A DNA stretch of 64,000 bases from Liolophura sinensis (GCF_032854445.1 NC_088302.1:43128645-43192644); one strand, 5' to 3'. Positions 51,471 to 63,089 are shown, numbered from the stretch's first letter. Made by a program: numbers and translations. The notes: generated from the sequence alone by a model not told the origin.

Positions 51471-53150
51471 TATTTCCCACACCGTATGACTCTCACGTTC
51501 CCATTGATTTAGCCAAGAGCTGGGCTTGTCACAGAAATGCTCCGATTCTTGAAGCACTTAAAGTGCATGAGAATGTAAATCTCCAACAAAGCCTTATCGA
51601 AATCAAAGTCGCTTCAGGTTTACGCTTACATCAATGGACACAGTAAACGGCTTACTCTTGGAACATATGGACTCATTTTGAACATATGTGTATTTAAAGG
51701 CAGACTCGTGCACTCTGTGTGCATGTTGCAAGCGGCTTATACTCGTGGAACAGCAATATGGACTCAATTTTGTTGATTCGTACACTGTATATGCATATGT
51801 CATCTTTGCATGTCATTTAAGGGTGAACTCGTAAGCTTTGTATGCGCGTGTAAGGAGCGAGGTAATCTTGAAACATTAATACATACTCCTGTTTTGGTGT
51901 ACTCTTCTACTGAAGTGAATACCAGTGGATTCAAACAGTCTATTATGGGCGTACACTGTAGTGCAGTGTAAAGGCCGAGTTGGAATAAATTAAACAAACT
52001 GGCAGGGTTTATACCTTTTTTTCGCTTTTCGCGATAGACGTAGCACCTGGCGTTACGGTGTCGACAACCAAGAATGAGTGCTGTGTCATATCCGGTGTCC
52101 GTGGAGCCGCATTCCAGTGAGATAGCACTATGATATCTAGGCAATACAGAGCTATAGGCACCGCCATGGCGCAAATGAGTTTGCCCGTGAGGCAACACTC
52201 AGTTAATAACTTCACATTCCGATATCCTTCTGAAGACATTCCATGCAGACAGAAACATGCATTTCCTGTTTATTAATTTGTGCGCGATTAGACAGCGCTC
52301 TGCCAAGAGCTCGCCTCCTTTGTCTTCCACTGTTCTCTATACTCATTTGCCCTATGCTACTCACTTCATACCTTCATTTACTCGCGTGTTCATGTAAGCC
52401 TTCATATGCCGTTTATTGCAGAGTGCTCATTTACTACTTTATTAGCTTGCGGGTGCGCTTATGTGCTCATGAACTGTCATTAACTCGCACAATGTCACGT
52501 TCTCGCGAACCGTCATCTACACATATGCCGTCATTTACACACGTAAAGACTTTACTCATGTCATCCGCTCATGAGTTAGACGTAATTCCTACGTGATCAT
52601 GGACCCATTCCACTGGTTCATTTATTTATTAATTTATTCGAAGAAGATAAGGAACATTACACTTCACAGGGAGCGGTCAAGTTTATGCTATAAGAAATCC
52701 CGTCTTTTGCTACATACTTAACTTCCTAATAAGCAAAAAGTGAAATAATAATTGCGGTTTAACTGCGAATTGACAGCATTTTCAAACATATAGAGGCGAC
52801 AAGGAGAAATAATGTGCAAGATGAGCCTTCCTAGACCTAAGGTATGTTGTCAGCACCTTGGCGGACGCTTAAATACCTGGGCCAGAGAAGTGCCCTTATA
52901 CTACTGATGATGAGGAACCATTGACTCTTGCATATATAGGCTACTACGAAAGTTTGCACCCTTTTTATCGGCTTGTTCCAAAGCTATTATAATTTTCCCC
53001 TATTTTCCGTTTTCTCGGCAATAAAAGTCTTAAGTGCGTTGACTGGCGTAGTTAGTATTGCTAGCGTCACAATTTTGTGTAGGAGCCTACATTTTTGCCT
53101 ACAACACAATAGGCTTATAAACATGTATAGCACATTAAAGTAGATATGCA
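51471..53150. other. Intergenic DNA, weak repeats only
   Basis: Two decayed units of about 110 bp (51640-51880; both contain CGGCTTA-ACTC-TGGAACA and ATATGGACTCA), and an irregular repeat of TCATTTACTCGC-like phrases (52340-52580). There is no supportable gene. Confidence 0.4.
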
Positions 53151-53164
53151 ATGCAGCAACGTAT

Positions 53165-53394
53165 ATTAATTTATTTGACTGATGTTTCACGTCGTACTCA
53201 AGAAAATTTTACACCAGCATTATGGTGGGAGGAAACCCGCTTCCATCTTCAAACTGCTGTCAGACCTTCTCTTGTACGACCGAAGAGGAAGCCAGCATGA
53301 GCTGGACTTAAACACACAGTAACTACACTGGTGAGAGGCTCCTGGGTCATTGCACCGCGCTGACAAGCTAACCACTTCGGCCACGGAGGCGCCC
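53165..53394 (-). mobile_element. SINE, main family, full length, 11-bp target-site duplication
   Basis: Minus orientation with a partly deleted 3' domain: TTTATTTGACTGATGTTTCA, CAAGAAAATTTTACACC, AGCATGAGCTGGACTTAAAC, GGCCACGGAGGC. Flanked by CAGCAACGTAT at 53154-53164 and 53395-53405. Confidence 0.94.
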
Positions 53395-53409
53395 CAGCAA
53401 CGTATGAGC

Positions 53410-54620
53410 CCAAGACTACGTGAATCCTTGCCATCAGTCTCGAAAATTAAGATGACAGACAACTGTAATGACCGGACATCAGTCCCCGATGCTCGACATC
53501 CCTCCCGGCCCGCCGGAACTACACCCAATAATAATACAGCGTTTTCCAAGGGTACCATGGAGTTATCTTCCTTGATTGCCTCTGGTGAGCTGTGGTGCCA
53601 ACATATAAAATTATAGTTTACATACATCAGTCTCTCATCGTATTACATCAGTCATCTTTATAAACTGCAAATGAAAAAAACATTATATATGTAGCAATAG
53701 AAATACGTCATTCCAATGTTTGTATACCCACCAATTATAAAACGCTGCACATCCTTGTGGTAAAATTACCATCGAATTCGTTTCTCATGAGAAACTGAGC
53801 CTATATAAGCAACTAATGTGTTATGCTAAAGGTCAAAGTTGATGACTTTTGTGCATTTATTCTGCGCCTGGCTTTTGCTTCTTGGTTGAGATATCAATAT
53901 TCGTGAGGTGTTCTTGGTGAAATACTTGATATATACCATTTTCCATACGTTTTAGGGATGACGATTTGCAAGCCTTTAAACATGCAAACAGGTATACATA
54001 TATTTTGATTCGTTGACCCTACATTCACAAAAAGCATTGATTTAGCTTGAAAAAGAGCTAGAGAATAAAGCAGATTGGTTAATTTCATTGGAAAAGATGT
54101 TTTTACGCCTGGGTTCGACTGATTCAAATTTCAAATTGTGAAGCATAAATAAGATCCATCAATCATATCAGATATTTGTTTACGTTATCGGTACATATGT
54201 AATCGACTTTCCAGATCTATACTCGAAACTCCAATTTCCAAAGCAATGTTGAATGTCAACCACCGAAGATGTATATAAAGTAAAAAATTAAAATGAAATG
54301 ATGTAAAGCTGTTAATAGTTTTCAGTGATGCTAGAACAGTCGTGTTTTAGGCAGGTCAGTTTAAATCCACGTATTAAACATTAAGGTTAATCAGTTTAAA
54401 CGTAAATCAACGGACGCTCAACTGTTTTTATGGTTATCTTTGACTTCACTCGTTATACAGCTATTGTGGTTCCCTTCTGAATTGCAAATGCAGACTTCAC
54501 TTTGTTACGCTCACAGAGGCTTCTCACGGCATAAAGAAAGAACGCAGTGATACATGCCATAAATATCCGGTGTACCACAACAACCTGGCTCAGGGTCCGA
54601 TTTCGGAAAGCGGTCGTAAT
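53410..54620. other. Intergenic DNA, nothing recognised
   Basis: No exon or repeat supported. Confidence 0.4.
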
Positions 54621-54623
54621 GTA

Positions 54624-54825
54624 AAGGCCAATTTCCACTGCACGCCGTGCCGAGCGCTGCACGACGCAACGTCATACAATTTAGCACTACTTGTTATGTA
54701 TAACCATTTTCCACCGTACGCAGCGCGATTCCGATACGGCTCCGCATCATTTTGTGCGGCGCCGTCATTTTAAACCCATCATTTGCCAGCACAATCGTTT
54801 ATCCCTTTGTTGTCTGTTGTCCAAG
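54624..54825 (+). mobile_element. Candidate PIF/Harbinger-type left end
   Basis: A GC-rich terminus-like sequence (GGCCAATTTCCACTGCACG, then GCCGTGCCGAGCGCTGCAC) is preceded by TAA, a typical Harbinger target triplet, and lies about 200 bp before an ATG opening a MADF domain. No matching right terminus was found, so the class is inferred. Confidence 0.4.
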
Positions 54826-54991
54826 ATGGCTTCTGTATCTCGGACCAAAGACGATCTTTTCTCAGAAAAACGCATCAACCTTATTTCTGAACAACCAGTT
54901 TTGTTTAACAAAGCCATTAATAATCACAAAGATTTAAATATTCGCGACAATGCCAGGCAGTGCATAGCTGGGCGGCTAAATACAACCTCAG
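54826..54991 (+). CDS. MADF-domain exon, probably transposon-derived
   Basis: Starts at an ATG within a longer open frame and encodes about 55 residues up to a possible donor (CCTCAG|GTTCG). Without splicing the frame ends at 55005 after 59 residues. From residue 13 on it follows the N-terminal half of the MADF (Myb/SANT-like DNA-binding) domain: EKRINLISEQPVLFNKA, then HKD-x3-RDNA and CIAGRL, matching the family pattern of Leu-Ile, Pro-x-Leu-aromatic, Tyr/His-Lys-Asp, Arg and Ile-Ala. The central Trp of the usual AW motif is Arg here. MADF proteins are DNA-binding and also serve as the accessory ORF of PIF/Harbinger transposons. With the terminus-like sequence 200 bp upstream, that origin is likely. 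A 5' exon of a host MADF-BESS gene is the alternative. Confidence 0.6.
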
Positions 54992-55005
54992 GTTCGTTAG
55001 CATAG

Positions 55006-56560
55006 GGAAAAATGTAGCTCAAGATCAGAACACACACCTGCGACCTAACTGGGCCCTGTTTCCTCACTCAGTTCCTCCTTCCAGGTGATCTTGGAAATCT
55101 GCTGCGCTCACACTTGGCTTAAAAATCTGTCCGGATTCAGAACCGGTTTTCGATTCGTGTGAATGGTTGCGTGAATGGTCGTGTGAAGAACGTCGTACTT
55201 AACAATTTTTCAGTCATATGACGATGAAGTCTAGTTTGAACGTAGTAGCCAATGTGGTACATGTAGGCCGCTGACTGAAATTCACGTCTGACTTTCACAC
55301 AATGTAACCCTGAGGGATTATTCCACACCTCTGCCCATGCATAACGAGAGATGTGATATAGCCACCTTAGACTAGCCCCGTCACAAAAACAACAACTACT
55401 ATAGTCTTGGTAAGTTCTTGGTAAATTATATTGTCATATTAAAATATATATGACATACATACATAAAAACTTTTTGATAAGCGCAAACATTACATACGCT
55501 AATGATACTACATGCTATACTGCCAACTGGTTGTCAGTGGAACACTCCATGACAAGCTATTTATAGCTTTAAATGAAAAACATCAATTTGTAAGGGGGGA
55601 GGGGGCATCTGGTAGAGATAAACATAAGCATAAAACAAATGACCAAGAAGGTATGACCAAAAAATCATCCTGTTTGGACTCCTGCACCATATTCTGTCTT
55701 TGTCACAAAATACAGCTTTCACCCCATCTGCGTCAAGAACACTGGTTTATGTTTGTGACGTTGGTGCCAGCATGCAGAGCCAACGTAGCGCACGTAACAG
55801 TGACGATGCGCCGGAAGGATTGTCATGACGACGGTAGACTGTGACGTCATAAACGGTCGATAGCATTCACACAAATGAGTTCATGTTGCATGTGAATATA
55901 TGCGTATTGTATATAGCTGTCTACAAAATGAGGTTTCGATCTTCAAAGCTGTGATACCAGCAGGTACAGTATAAATATATTTTCACTACAAATGTCCACA
56001 AAGTGAATTTATCCTATTATGAGCTCGACATGAAACAATTACCAGCGAAAAATGAGATCCATTCCACTTTTGGAGTCTGTACAAAGTCGATCAGTTCTGG
56101 AGAGGTTAACTGCGTTTGTTATACAGTAAACTAAGGATTTTCTAACTTAAATCCCATGAATAAAGCAGTTATCTACATTTTTTCAGTTGCAAGTGTTCTA
56201 GTTGATTGACCGAGCAGAAAGCTGATGCGCAGATTCACAGCAGAATATGTTCAACCTCGAACAACTAATTGCATCCGTCGCAAAAGCGCAAAGGCGAACT
56301 AAAATTTCCGTCAGACCGGACACAGTTGACATCGAGACGATCCTGAATACTTTAGAGATGCTTTCAGGCATTGAGACCTCAGATGCGCAGAGGTCATGCA
56401 TGTTTCAAAATCTGAACTTTTTGTAACAAATTCTAAGCATTGTGTGGATGTTTTAATTTTTAGCTTAGGTCGGAAATGGTTTAGTGGTATAGGGCCAGGA
56501 GGCCACACATGGTATTGCTTTGCTAACTTTCTGTAATCCACATTCTTCTATAATCTTCTG
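55006..56560. other. Intergenic DNA, nothing recognised
   Basis: The frame 55512-55844 (plus) has no domain. The 3' part precedes the gene starting at 56572 and may include its first non-coding exon and intron. Confidence 0.4.
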
Positions 56561-56571
56561 TATTTTAAAGG

Positions 56572-56632
56572 ATGTCAGAAGACCAAGCTTTTAAACAAGT
56601 ACCATGGCAGAACAGCCCGTATCTGAACACAG
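56572..56632 (+). CDS. First coding exon of the unknown Ser/Arg-rich protein
   Basis: Sixty-one nt: ATG (A at -3) and 20 codons (MSEDQAFKQVPWQNSPYLNT) plus one base, ending at a donor (ACACAG|GTATAT) in phase 1. The ATG is two bases after an acceptor-like sequence (CTTCTGTATTTTAAAG), consistent with an intron in the 5' UTR. The next exon, at 58477, begins with exactly two bases completing a Gly codon. The joined text then reads smoothly (NSPYLNT-G-LYAYTDGRYM). The exon alone would be too short to call; the phase match and acidic/aromatic context carry it. Confidence 0.6.
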
Positions 56633-58476
56633 GTATATATCCTCATCTTTTACAATTTACAACACTAAAAATAATGGAAAAGTTTAATTGGTGGAGTTAC
56701 CATTCGCCTCTTGACCTCACTACATGCGGAGACCGTAATAACAGCTTTAACAAGGTCGATCTACACGTGTCAAATTAAGGCCTTGCTAGACCTAAGCTTT
56801 CATGTCAGTCCCTTGTCTTCCTTGATCCGACAGCTTGGTTCAAGTCTTCCTACCGGCACTTAACAAAATAATAAAGACTTACAGCATAGAGTAAAGCCAG
56901 AACAATCAGATATTTCCCTGGTCATGAGTAAGTGAGTGAATTTGAATGTTTGGCGTTTTCTACGCCTAAACAGAGATGATGCACGCCATTGTCCTTGGTC
57001 ATATTGGCGAAGGATTTAAGGCAAATATAAAATGTTAAGACGTTCCAGTCAAATGCATTGTATAGTGAATACTGAAACACTGAAACACATGGCAGGTCAA
57101 TCTGATGAGACGATAGAAAGAATAATGCCTACATTGACATCATGGTGTTTATGACAGCAAACCAGTAGGCTATACTTAGCTATAACTGTTTCTTGGAATT
57201 TCTCAGCCCCTCATCCCCCAACCTTACACACACACTCGTAGAAAGAGTGGTAAGAGCTTATCCTACCAGATTTTGACTTTCATCTGCCTTAAATGCAGAT
57301 AAGCTATGAATGTTGTTGAATTCGTGTCTAGACTGTGGTCTAGTGGTTAAAAGCGCGGGTTCAAACCCGGTCAAGGACCGCGAATGAGTAGATTTCCCCC
57401 GCGCTCACTCTTTGGAGCCTTGGTAGGCCCAACGTGTCACAATAAACGTTCGACTACGCCATGGTGTGTAGATATCTGTACCTCACATGTGGGAAATTTC
57501 GTCACTAACACACCCCCCCCCCCCCCACCCCCACCCCCCTTTTTTTCCTCCCACAGTAATGCAGGCCGCCATGGTATAAGTGAAATATTCTTGAGTACAG
57601 CGTACAACCAATCAAATGAATAATTAACCTAACTGGCCAAAGTTATGTGGGTGATTTCCTTCGTCCATGAATCTTACCATCAACGTACAACTGAGGAATG
57701 CTTAATTCTTTAAGCAATACTCAAATAAATACAATATAAATATGATTGACACACTGTCTCCTCAAGGCAGTACAGTCATGGTTTATGAGCCACAACCAGA
57801 CAGACTATAGTTTATATGACGAGTTAAACGCGCGGGTGGAGATAATTATAGCGCTCCTTGTACACCACCACCTCGCAATGTAGGTATAACTGACCTACCT
57901 CTTGACAGATAGATTCCTGTAAAAGAAGCTCTTTAGTTCAGTAGGCCCACCCGGTGAGACTCTAAGCATATCTCTAATTCGTACGCCATTCAAGTAAATA
58001 TAACGAGACGTACGTTCTGATGTAACCACATTCACCTCTTTCTGAAAAAAATCTTCACTCACATTTAAAATTATATAACATAGCATGCAGTCAGGGCATT
58101 TACGATATGAACACTAAAATAAGTGTTTTGTTTATAAACACATTTTTGTTACAGTTTAGAGAAAACTAAAAAGATGTATTTGAACATCTAAAATGTTTAC
58201 ATTGTAATGTGGTGGATATTTTCCATAAACACATAATCCGGTATACATGACTTTGTGATTTTAGGTTAAGTGTAAAATGCCGATAAACATGTAAATGTGT
58301 TTACATAGTACATGTCACAAGTTAACTTTGTAAACATGTCATATGTTCAGTAGAACAAACACATCGCCTTATTACACAACATTAGTAAACATAGTTTTTT
58401 ATGGATAGACACCAGGACGTCTTTGTAAACTGTAACAGAAATGTGTTTAAAAACGGAACGCTTTTTGTGTAATTAG
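56633..58476 (+). other. Intron 1 of the unknown gene, with a SINE inside
   Basis: GT at 56633 and AG at 58475-58476 after a T-rich stretch (GCTTTTTGTGTAATTAG). It holds the variant-head SINE at 57325-57630. Otherwise AT-rich sequence without recognised features; 58090-58440 repeats TTGTAAACATG-like phrases. Confidence 0.55.
57325..57630 (+). mobile_element. SINE with variant tRNA-like head
   Basis: The head has GTGGTCTAGTGGTTAAAAG (A-box-like) and GGGTTCAAACCCGGTC (B-box-like) only a few bases apart, so it is not an intact tRNA. The middle (CTGTACCTCACATGTGGGAA, TTTCGTCACTAACAC) matches the copies at 3270 and 17630. A C-rich run at 57510-57540 follows. The 3' end (GTATAAGTGAAATATTCTTG, ACAACCAATCAAATGAATAA) is that of the main family. 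Confidence 0.85.
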
Positions 58477-59211
58477 GGCTGTATGCGTATACTGATGGAC
58501 GATATATGCATGCTCCTTATACAGACTCTGCTGAGGATGTTCTGAGTGGGGAGGAAAGTCCCTACTGGAGAGATGTTCAGATTGAAACCCTGCCCCCAGA
58601 CGACGAAAACATATGGGAAGACTTTGGGGAGGTGTTTAGCTTTAAGACCAAATCACAGACGATTACACCGTCAATCGCAGAAAGCCCGGCGGTCCTCGCT
58701 TCGCAGTTCCATCCCGGGGACAGCCCTCCCAAAGGTCTGGTGACAGATAAGTTAGACGATGGTAACTCTGTCACCCAGCCAATACCATCTACATCAGCCA
58801 CTCATGCGGACGGCCTGACAAGACCAAGGTCACACGAGTTGGTCACCGCGACTGCTCCGCTGTTATTTGGCGGAGATGGTTCAAAACGCCAATCTCCAAA
58901 GAGACGACACCGGCGACAGCGTGCCCGCTTATCGAAGGTGGCCACTTACAACCTGGATTCACTGCTTCTGGGGGAGAATGAGTCAGATTTGAGCACAGAT
59001 ATAAGCAATACTCAGCCCGAAGAGGGAGAAAGTGAAATGTCCACAAATAGTGTGCGCGACGGGCGCGTATGTGGGCTTTCAGACAATGGCCAGACGCAGT
59101 GGAATGCAGCTGAGATGGAAGGATGCGAATTTCGACAGTCACAAATAAAAGCCGACAACAGCCTTACACCGGAGGAGCAGACCCCAACTCAAATGCCCTC
59201 AATCGAAAGAA
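58477..59211 (+). CDS. Large internal exon of the unknown Ser/Arg-rich protein
   Basis: 735 nt between an acceptor (TTTTTGTGTAATTAG) and a strong donor (AGAA|GTAAGT), with phase 1 at both ends, so it could be skipped without a frameshift. It encodes about 244 residues. An acidic, aromatic N-terminal part (GRYMHAPYTDSAEDVL, SPYWRDVQIETLPPDDENIW) is followed by Ser/Pro/Thr-rich sequence, a basic cluster (KRQSPKRRHRRQRARLSK) that could be a nuclear localisation or acidic-lipid-binding signal, and an acidic Ser/Thr-rich tail (ENESDLSTDIS). There is no transmembrane segment or enzyme motif. It looks like an intrinsically disordered region. I do not recognise the family. The ATG at 58506 lies inside the exon and is not needed as a start. 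Confidence 0.75.
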
Positions 59212-59267
59212 GTAAGTTTTAAATGGGTGGTTCATTCGGCAGGATGACAGCAGAAACATGCAACATT

Positions 59268-59428
59268 CGATTTATTTATTTATTTATTTGATTTATTTGA
59301 TCAAGAATATTTCACTTATACGACGACGGCCAGCATTATGGTGGGTGGAAACCGGGCAGATCCCGGGGGAAACCCACGACCCTCCGCAGGTTGATGCCAG
59401 ACCTTCCCACGTACGCCTGGAGATACAG
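59268..59428 (-). mobile_element. SINE, main family, 5'-truncated, intronic
   Basis: Minus orientation: TTTATTTATTTATTTGATTT tail, CAAGAATATTTCACTTATAC, GGCAGATCCCGGGGGAAACC, GACCTTCCCACGTACGCC. A short possible duplication CATTCGA flanks it (59264-59270, 59429-59435). It lies 53 bp after the exon donor. Confidence 0.9.
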
Positions 59429-59439
59429 CATTCGAGTGA

Positions 59440-59575
59440 ATAACTGTGTTGCTGTTACCCTGAATTACACTTTCCGAATATAGCTCAGATTTTAGTAAAG
59501 AACATTGGCTGAGACCACCCTGGGTTTCGAACCTGCGACCTCAGAGTCAGGCACCAAATCGGCAGTAATATATGC
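59440..59575 (-). mobile_element. tRNA-like SINE head fragment
   Basis: On the minus strand GATTTGGTGCCTGACTCTG (A-box-like) and GGTCGCAGGTTCGAAACCC (B-box-like) are arranged as in tRNA-derived SINE heads. The body after it is not shared with other copies here. Confidence 0.5.
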
Positions 59576-60390
59576 CAGCATTCAGGTAAAAATTGCAACT
59601 GTTTGGGAAAGATATAAGCGTATAGCGAGACAATGGAAGAGGGTAGACAAACGCATGGATCGTGCGTTAGGCAATATAACTTGAGAGGGCGAACTGCAAA
59701 GAGATTGAGAAGACAGCAAATTGGAAAGGATATGAATGTAGCGGGACAACGAAATTAAAAGAAGCAAGATCGAAATGCCTCGCACAACATTGCAAGACTG
59801 GAGACTGCCGCACTAGGAACTAAAACCACAATGAAACTAAAGAAAACCACAAAAAAATAAAGAAACGAATGACATCAGTGAAAGACTAGAATGTGGTTAA
59901 GTAATAGTTGTATAAAGTAATATCATACTAGAAGGAAAAATGCAGCAGAGAAACGGTAAAAACACAATGTGAGAAAATGCTTTAGGTAACGGGGGCATGT
60001 AAAGAGATAAGTACTGAACTAAACCGGTGTGCACCGTGTAATTACATTATTGGGAAAAAATTAACGACACGGTGAGGACAATTGATTTGGGAAAGCAGTA
60101 GTATGTAGAACTTGAAGAGTTTACACATGATGTAAATGACATATATCTCCTTGGCATAGTATTCATTCCACACCTGAGAAAAGTACACATTATTTAGAGA
60201 AAGATTTGTGACGTCATCATTGTCGAATTTGGATATGAAATATTTCGAATTCTCGACACTTTCTTGCGTCTTCGGTAACACATCCGACAAGTGTTAAGAC
60301 TTAATTTGGACGGTTATATCAAGACCTATATTGAGTATTAGCCCACTTATAAATTGCATAAATTGTTTATACCTGAAATTGCATTTTCAG

Positions 60391-60872
60391 GTATAAACCA
60401 CTCAGACCTGACCGGAAGTCAATCAACGCTGTCCCGTGTGTCTCATCAACATTTGCTACACGACGGTGACTCAAGAAGTGGAAGCAAAAAAGAGTTAAAA
60501 GAAAACGATCGGTATAAAAAAAACACCCCAAGAACGGTCCCAATCCCCAGAGATTGCAACGAACTTTCACCATCGGATGACAGCCGAGTCGCCTCAAATA
60601 GCGGGAGAAGAAACCGACGACGAGCGCACAGTTTCCGGAAAGGACGAAGCAGATCGTCATCGCGGAAGACTGAAAAACATTGTGGACATTTTGACCTGCA
60701 CATCATGCAGAGTAACTCCGTCACATCTATAAAAGTTGGTCAGTTAAAACGTAACCAGTTATTTGTTCCGTCACAGCCTATAAGACATATTCGCCACAAA
60801 ATTACAATAAAGCTAATGAAAAAATATTTATATCAATATGTGTATCTGTCTTTTTTCACATCTTACTGTTAA
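60391..60872 (+). CDS. Third exon of the unknown Ser/Arg-rich protein
   Basis: Follows an acceptor (TTGCATTTTCAG). The two leading bases complete the codon left open by 58477-59211 (A+GT = Ser), and the frame is then open to a TAA at 60872. The coding-like part is polar: SDLTGSQSTLSRVSHQH, then SGSKKELKENDRYKK, then a strongly basic Arg/Ser region (SGRRNRRRAHSFRKGRSRSS) like the basic cluster of the previous exon, and HCGHFDLHIM. After about 60735 the sequence turns AT-rich and less coding-like, so the exon may end at a weak donor (near 60711, 60735 or 60750) rather than at the stop. No domain was recognised. The repeated Ser/Arg-rich basic clusters suggest phosphorylation and binding to nucleic acid or acidic membranes, which is inference only. 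Confidence 0.6.
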
Positions 60873-60874
60873 GA

Positions 60875-61975
60875 TCAGTCGTGGATGCAAAAGGGGGCTG
60901 AAGCGTTGAATCATACATCAATGTATTCATAATCTCAGTTGAAAATCCAATTACACAACAAATGGAAATTAGTTACTGCATAGTTTAATCTAATTTTCGG
61001 AATGGTATAAATATATAACTATACGACCAAAGACCCGATTGCCCCGACCGGGTCACTGACAAACGACGAAAGAACTCGTAGCATTTTCAACAATAACACA
61101 TACAAAAAAAGAAATCAAAACGGACATTACACAGACTAGTGCAGGGTATCCGGCTAGTACAACAAGCAAACAGATATCAGTCAACAACTTATATGTGAGG
61201 GAAATCGTTATCACAATTTAAAGTAAAAGAAAGCTAAAATATGGAGTAAGGTTCATCATAAAGTCAACTTAAAACTATGCGTAAAAATACTTTCATTTAA
61301 TGTTTCATATTTTTTAAAGAGTGTTGAAAGCATTCAAATATTTGAATACTATGGTGGGCTTATGAGACATACTGACGGTATCTAGTAACTCTGATGTCAC
61401 AACATTTTTTTCCAGATGTTCACTAGAAGGAAGGAATTTTGGGGAACATTATTTCAGTAATCTTTAACTTCTAAGTAAAAAGAGATATTCCAACATGTAG
61501 AGTCGTGATTTGAGTCGGATATACTTCCTGTGACGTCAGAATTCCTAACCCTTGATACTATGGTCCATAAAGCCCACCTTAGAATCCCATTGTTTAAGCG
61601 CCTTTAACTCTTTTCATAATAATCTAAAAAAAATAAAGTATATTTATACGCAGTTTTAAGTGATCTATTTAGAGAGGCATGTTTGAGAGGTCATTTTCTT
61701 TACTTGAGTACATACATAGGAACATTTGTTTCACGCCTACTGAAAGAGGCTATACCAGACATTTTTGGCCAAAAAAAAAAACATACTTGCTGATCAAATC
61801 AAATGTTTTGTTGTACACAAAAATAGTTCAAATTATTTCCCATCAGCAGTAAATATCGGACTCGTACCAAAAAGCGTACTGTTTACTGTGTTAAAATGGG
61901 TCTAAAGTTATCACGAGACCCGCTTATAAATTCTAGGTACAGACGTTCTGTGAATGGTGATTATTATGGACTTTT
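60875..61975. other. Non-coding DNA, nothing recognised
   Basis: AT-rich. It is either the 3' UTR or flank of the preceding gene, or intron if that gene continues. Confidence 0.4.
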
Positions 61976-61977
61976 GA

Positions 61978-62070
61978 ATTCATTTGATTGGTGTTTTACG
62001 CTGCACTCAAGAATATTTCACTTACAAGACGGCGGTCTGCATTATGGAGGGAAACCTGGCAGAGCCTAAA
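61978..62070 (-). mobile_element. SINE 3' fragment, main family
   Basis: CATTTGATTGGTGTTTTACG, AAGAATATTTCACTTACAAG, GCATTATGGAGGGAAACC, in minus orientation. Confidence 0.9.
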
Positions 62071-62482
62071 AAAAAGTTTTCGTACGAAATAACGACCGGA
62101 AAGATTTGCATATGTGTCTCGCACAGGCCACCACTTTGATAGTCTTGCTATCAGATTTAAGTTTAAAGCGTTTGATATAAAATTCTGTCAACACAGAAAG
62201 CATTTTAGCGGCAAACAAAGGTTATAAAATAAAAAGGTTATTATTTTTTGTGCTGAAAGTTTAATTTTGCCATACAGTTAGCTCTGAGATCGATTGGCCA
62301 TTTTTCCCAGCTTACCTTCCACATTAACATTGTCTTTCGGAGATTTAAGCTGAGAAAAGTGAAACAGATTTCATATCTATTATACAGGATATGATTTTCT
62401 TCAAGTAAACCTCAGAACACCTTTCTATAAGATTAACAGCTCTCTCGGAATCAGGAAAGATAAGAAATTATTATTAGTTTTT

Positions 62483-62535
62483 TCTATTTGACTGGCGTTT
62501 TACGCCGTACTCAAGAATGTTGTGGTGGATTATGA
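62483..62535 (-). mobile_element. SINE 3' end fragment, main family
   Basis: TCTATTTGACTGGCGTTTTA, CGCCGTACTCAAGAATG, then a deletion to TGGTGGATTATGATGG. Confidence 0.75.
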
Positions 62536-62539
62536 TGGA

Positions 62540-62825
62540 AGGCATACAGTAAAACAAGAGCTGCGACGACAGTGTGGTAACTGGCAAGTTACACGTACAT
62601 TAAGCTACACGTCACATATAAGCTGGGAAATACGGCCTCTTGTCAGTTTAAACCCTTGCAACACCGAAGAAAACCCAAGAAATGTCTTCATTCTCACATA
62701 TTCAAAAAGACACGATCATCGATCTTTGGTACGCTTTATTCTCAATTTTGGAGAGGTTCACGACTATCAATCAACCCACTTTCAGCAAATATTTGATTGG
62801 GTTTTTACCCAATATATAGGTATAC
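62540..62825. other. Intergenic DNA, nothing recognised
   Basis: The plus-strand frame 62522-62860 begins in one SINE fragment and ends in another, and has no domain. Confidence 0.4.
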
Positions 62826-62827
62826 GG

Positions 62828-63088
62828 GGGCCTCCGTGGCTCAGTTGGTTGGCAAACTAACACAGCGTAATGACTCAGGAACCTCGAACCAATGCGGTCG
62901 CTCTGAGTCGAAATCCATCTCATGCTGGCTTCCTCTACGGCCGTACGTGGGAAGGTCTGTCAGCAACCTGCGGATGGTCATGGGTTTCTACCGCGCTCTG
63001 CCCAGTTTCCTCCCACCATAATGCTGGCCACCGTCGTATAAGTGAAATATTCTTGAGTAAAACACCAATCAAATAAATAAATAAATTT
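62828..63088 (+). mobile_element. SINE, main family, full length
   Basis: GCCTCCGTGGCTCAGTTGG, AACCAATGCGGTCGCTCTGA, CCGTACGTGGGAAGGTCTG, GTATAAGTGAAATATTCTTG, a deletion of the CGGCGT segment, and an AATAAATAAATAA tail. Confidence 0.95.
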
Positions 63089-63089
63089 A

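Larger units (their letters stand above)
59212..60390 (+). other. Intron 2 of the unknown gene, with SINEs inside
   Basis: Donor GTAAGT at 59212. The acceptor is TTGCATTTTCAG, ending at 60390. It contains the SINE at 59268-59428 and a tRNA-like fragment near 59440-59575. The rest is A-rich. Confidence 0.65.

Noticed and set aside
55512-55844. 110-codon plus-strand frame
   Set aside because: No domain, splice context or coding-like composition that would separate it from chance.
57330-57380. tRNA gene suggested by TGGTCTAGTGGTTAAAAG and GGTTCAAACC
   Set aside because: The boxes are too close and no anticodon arm can form; this is a SINE head.
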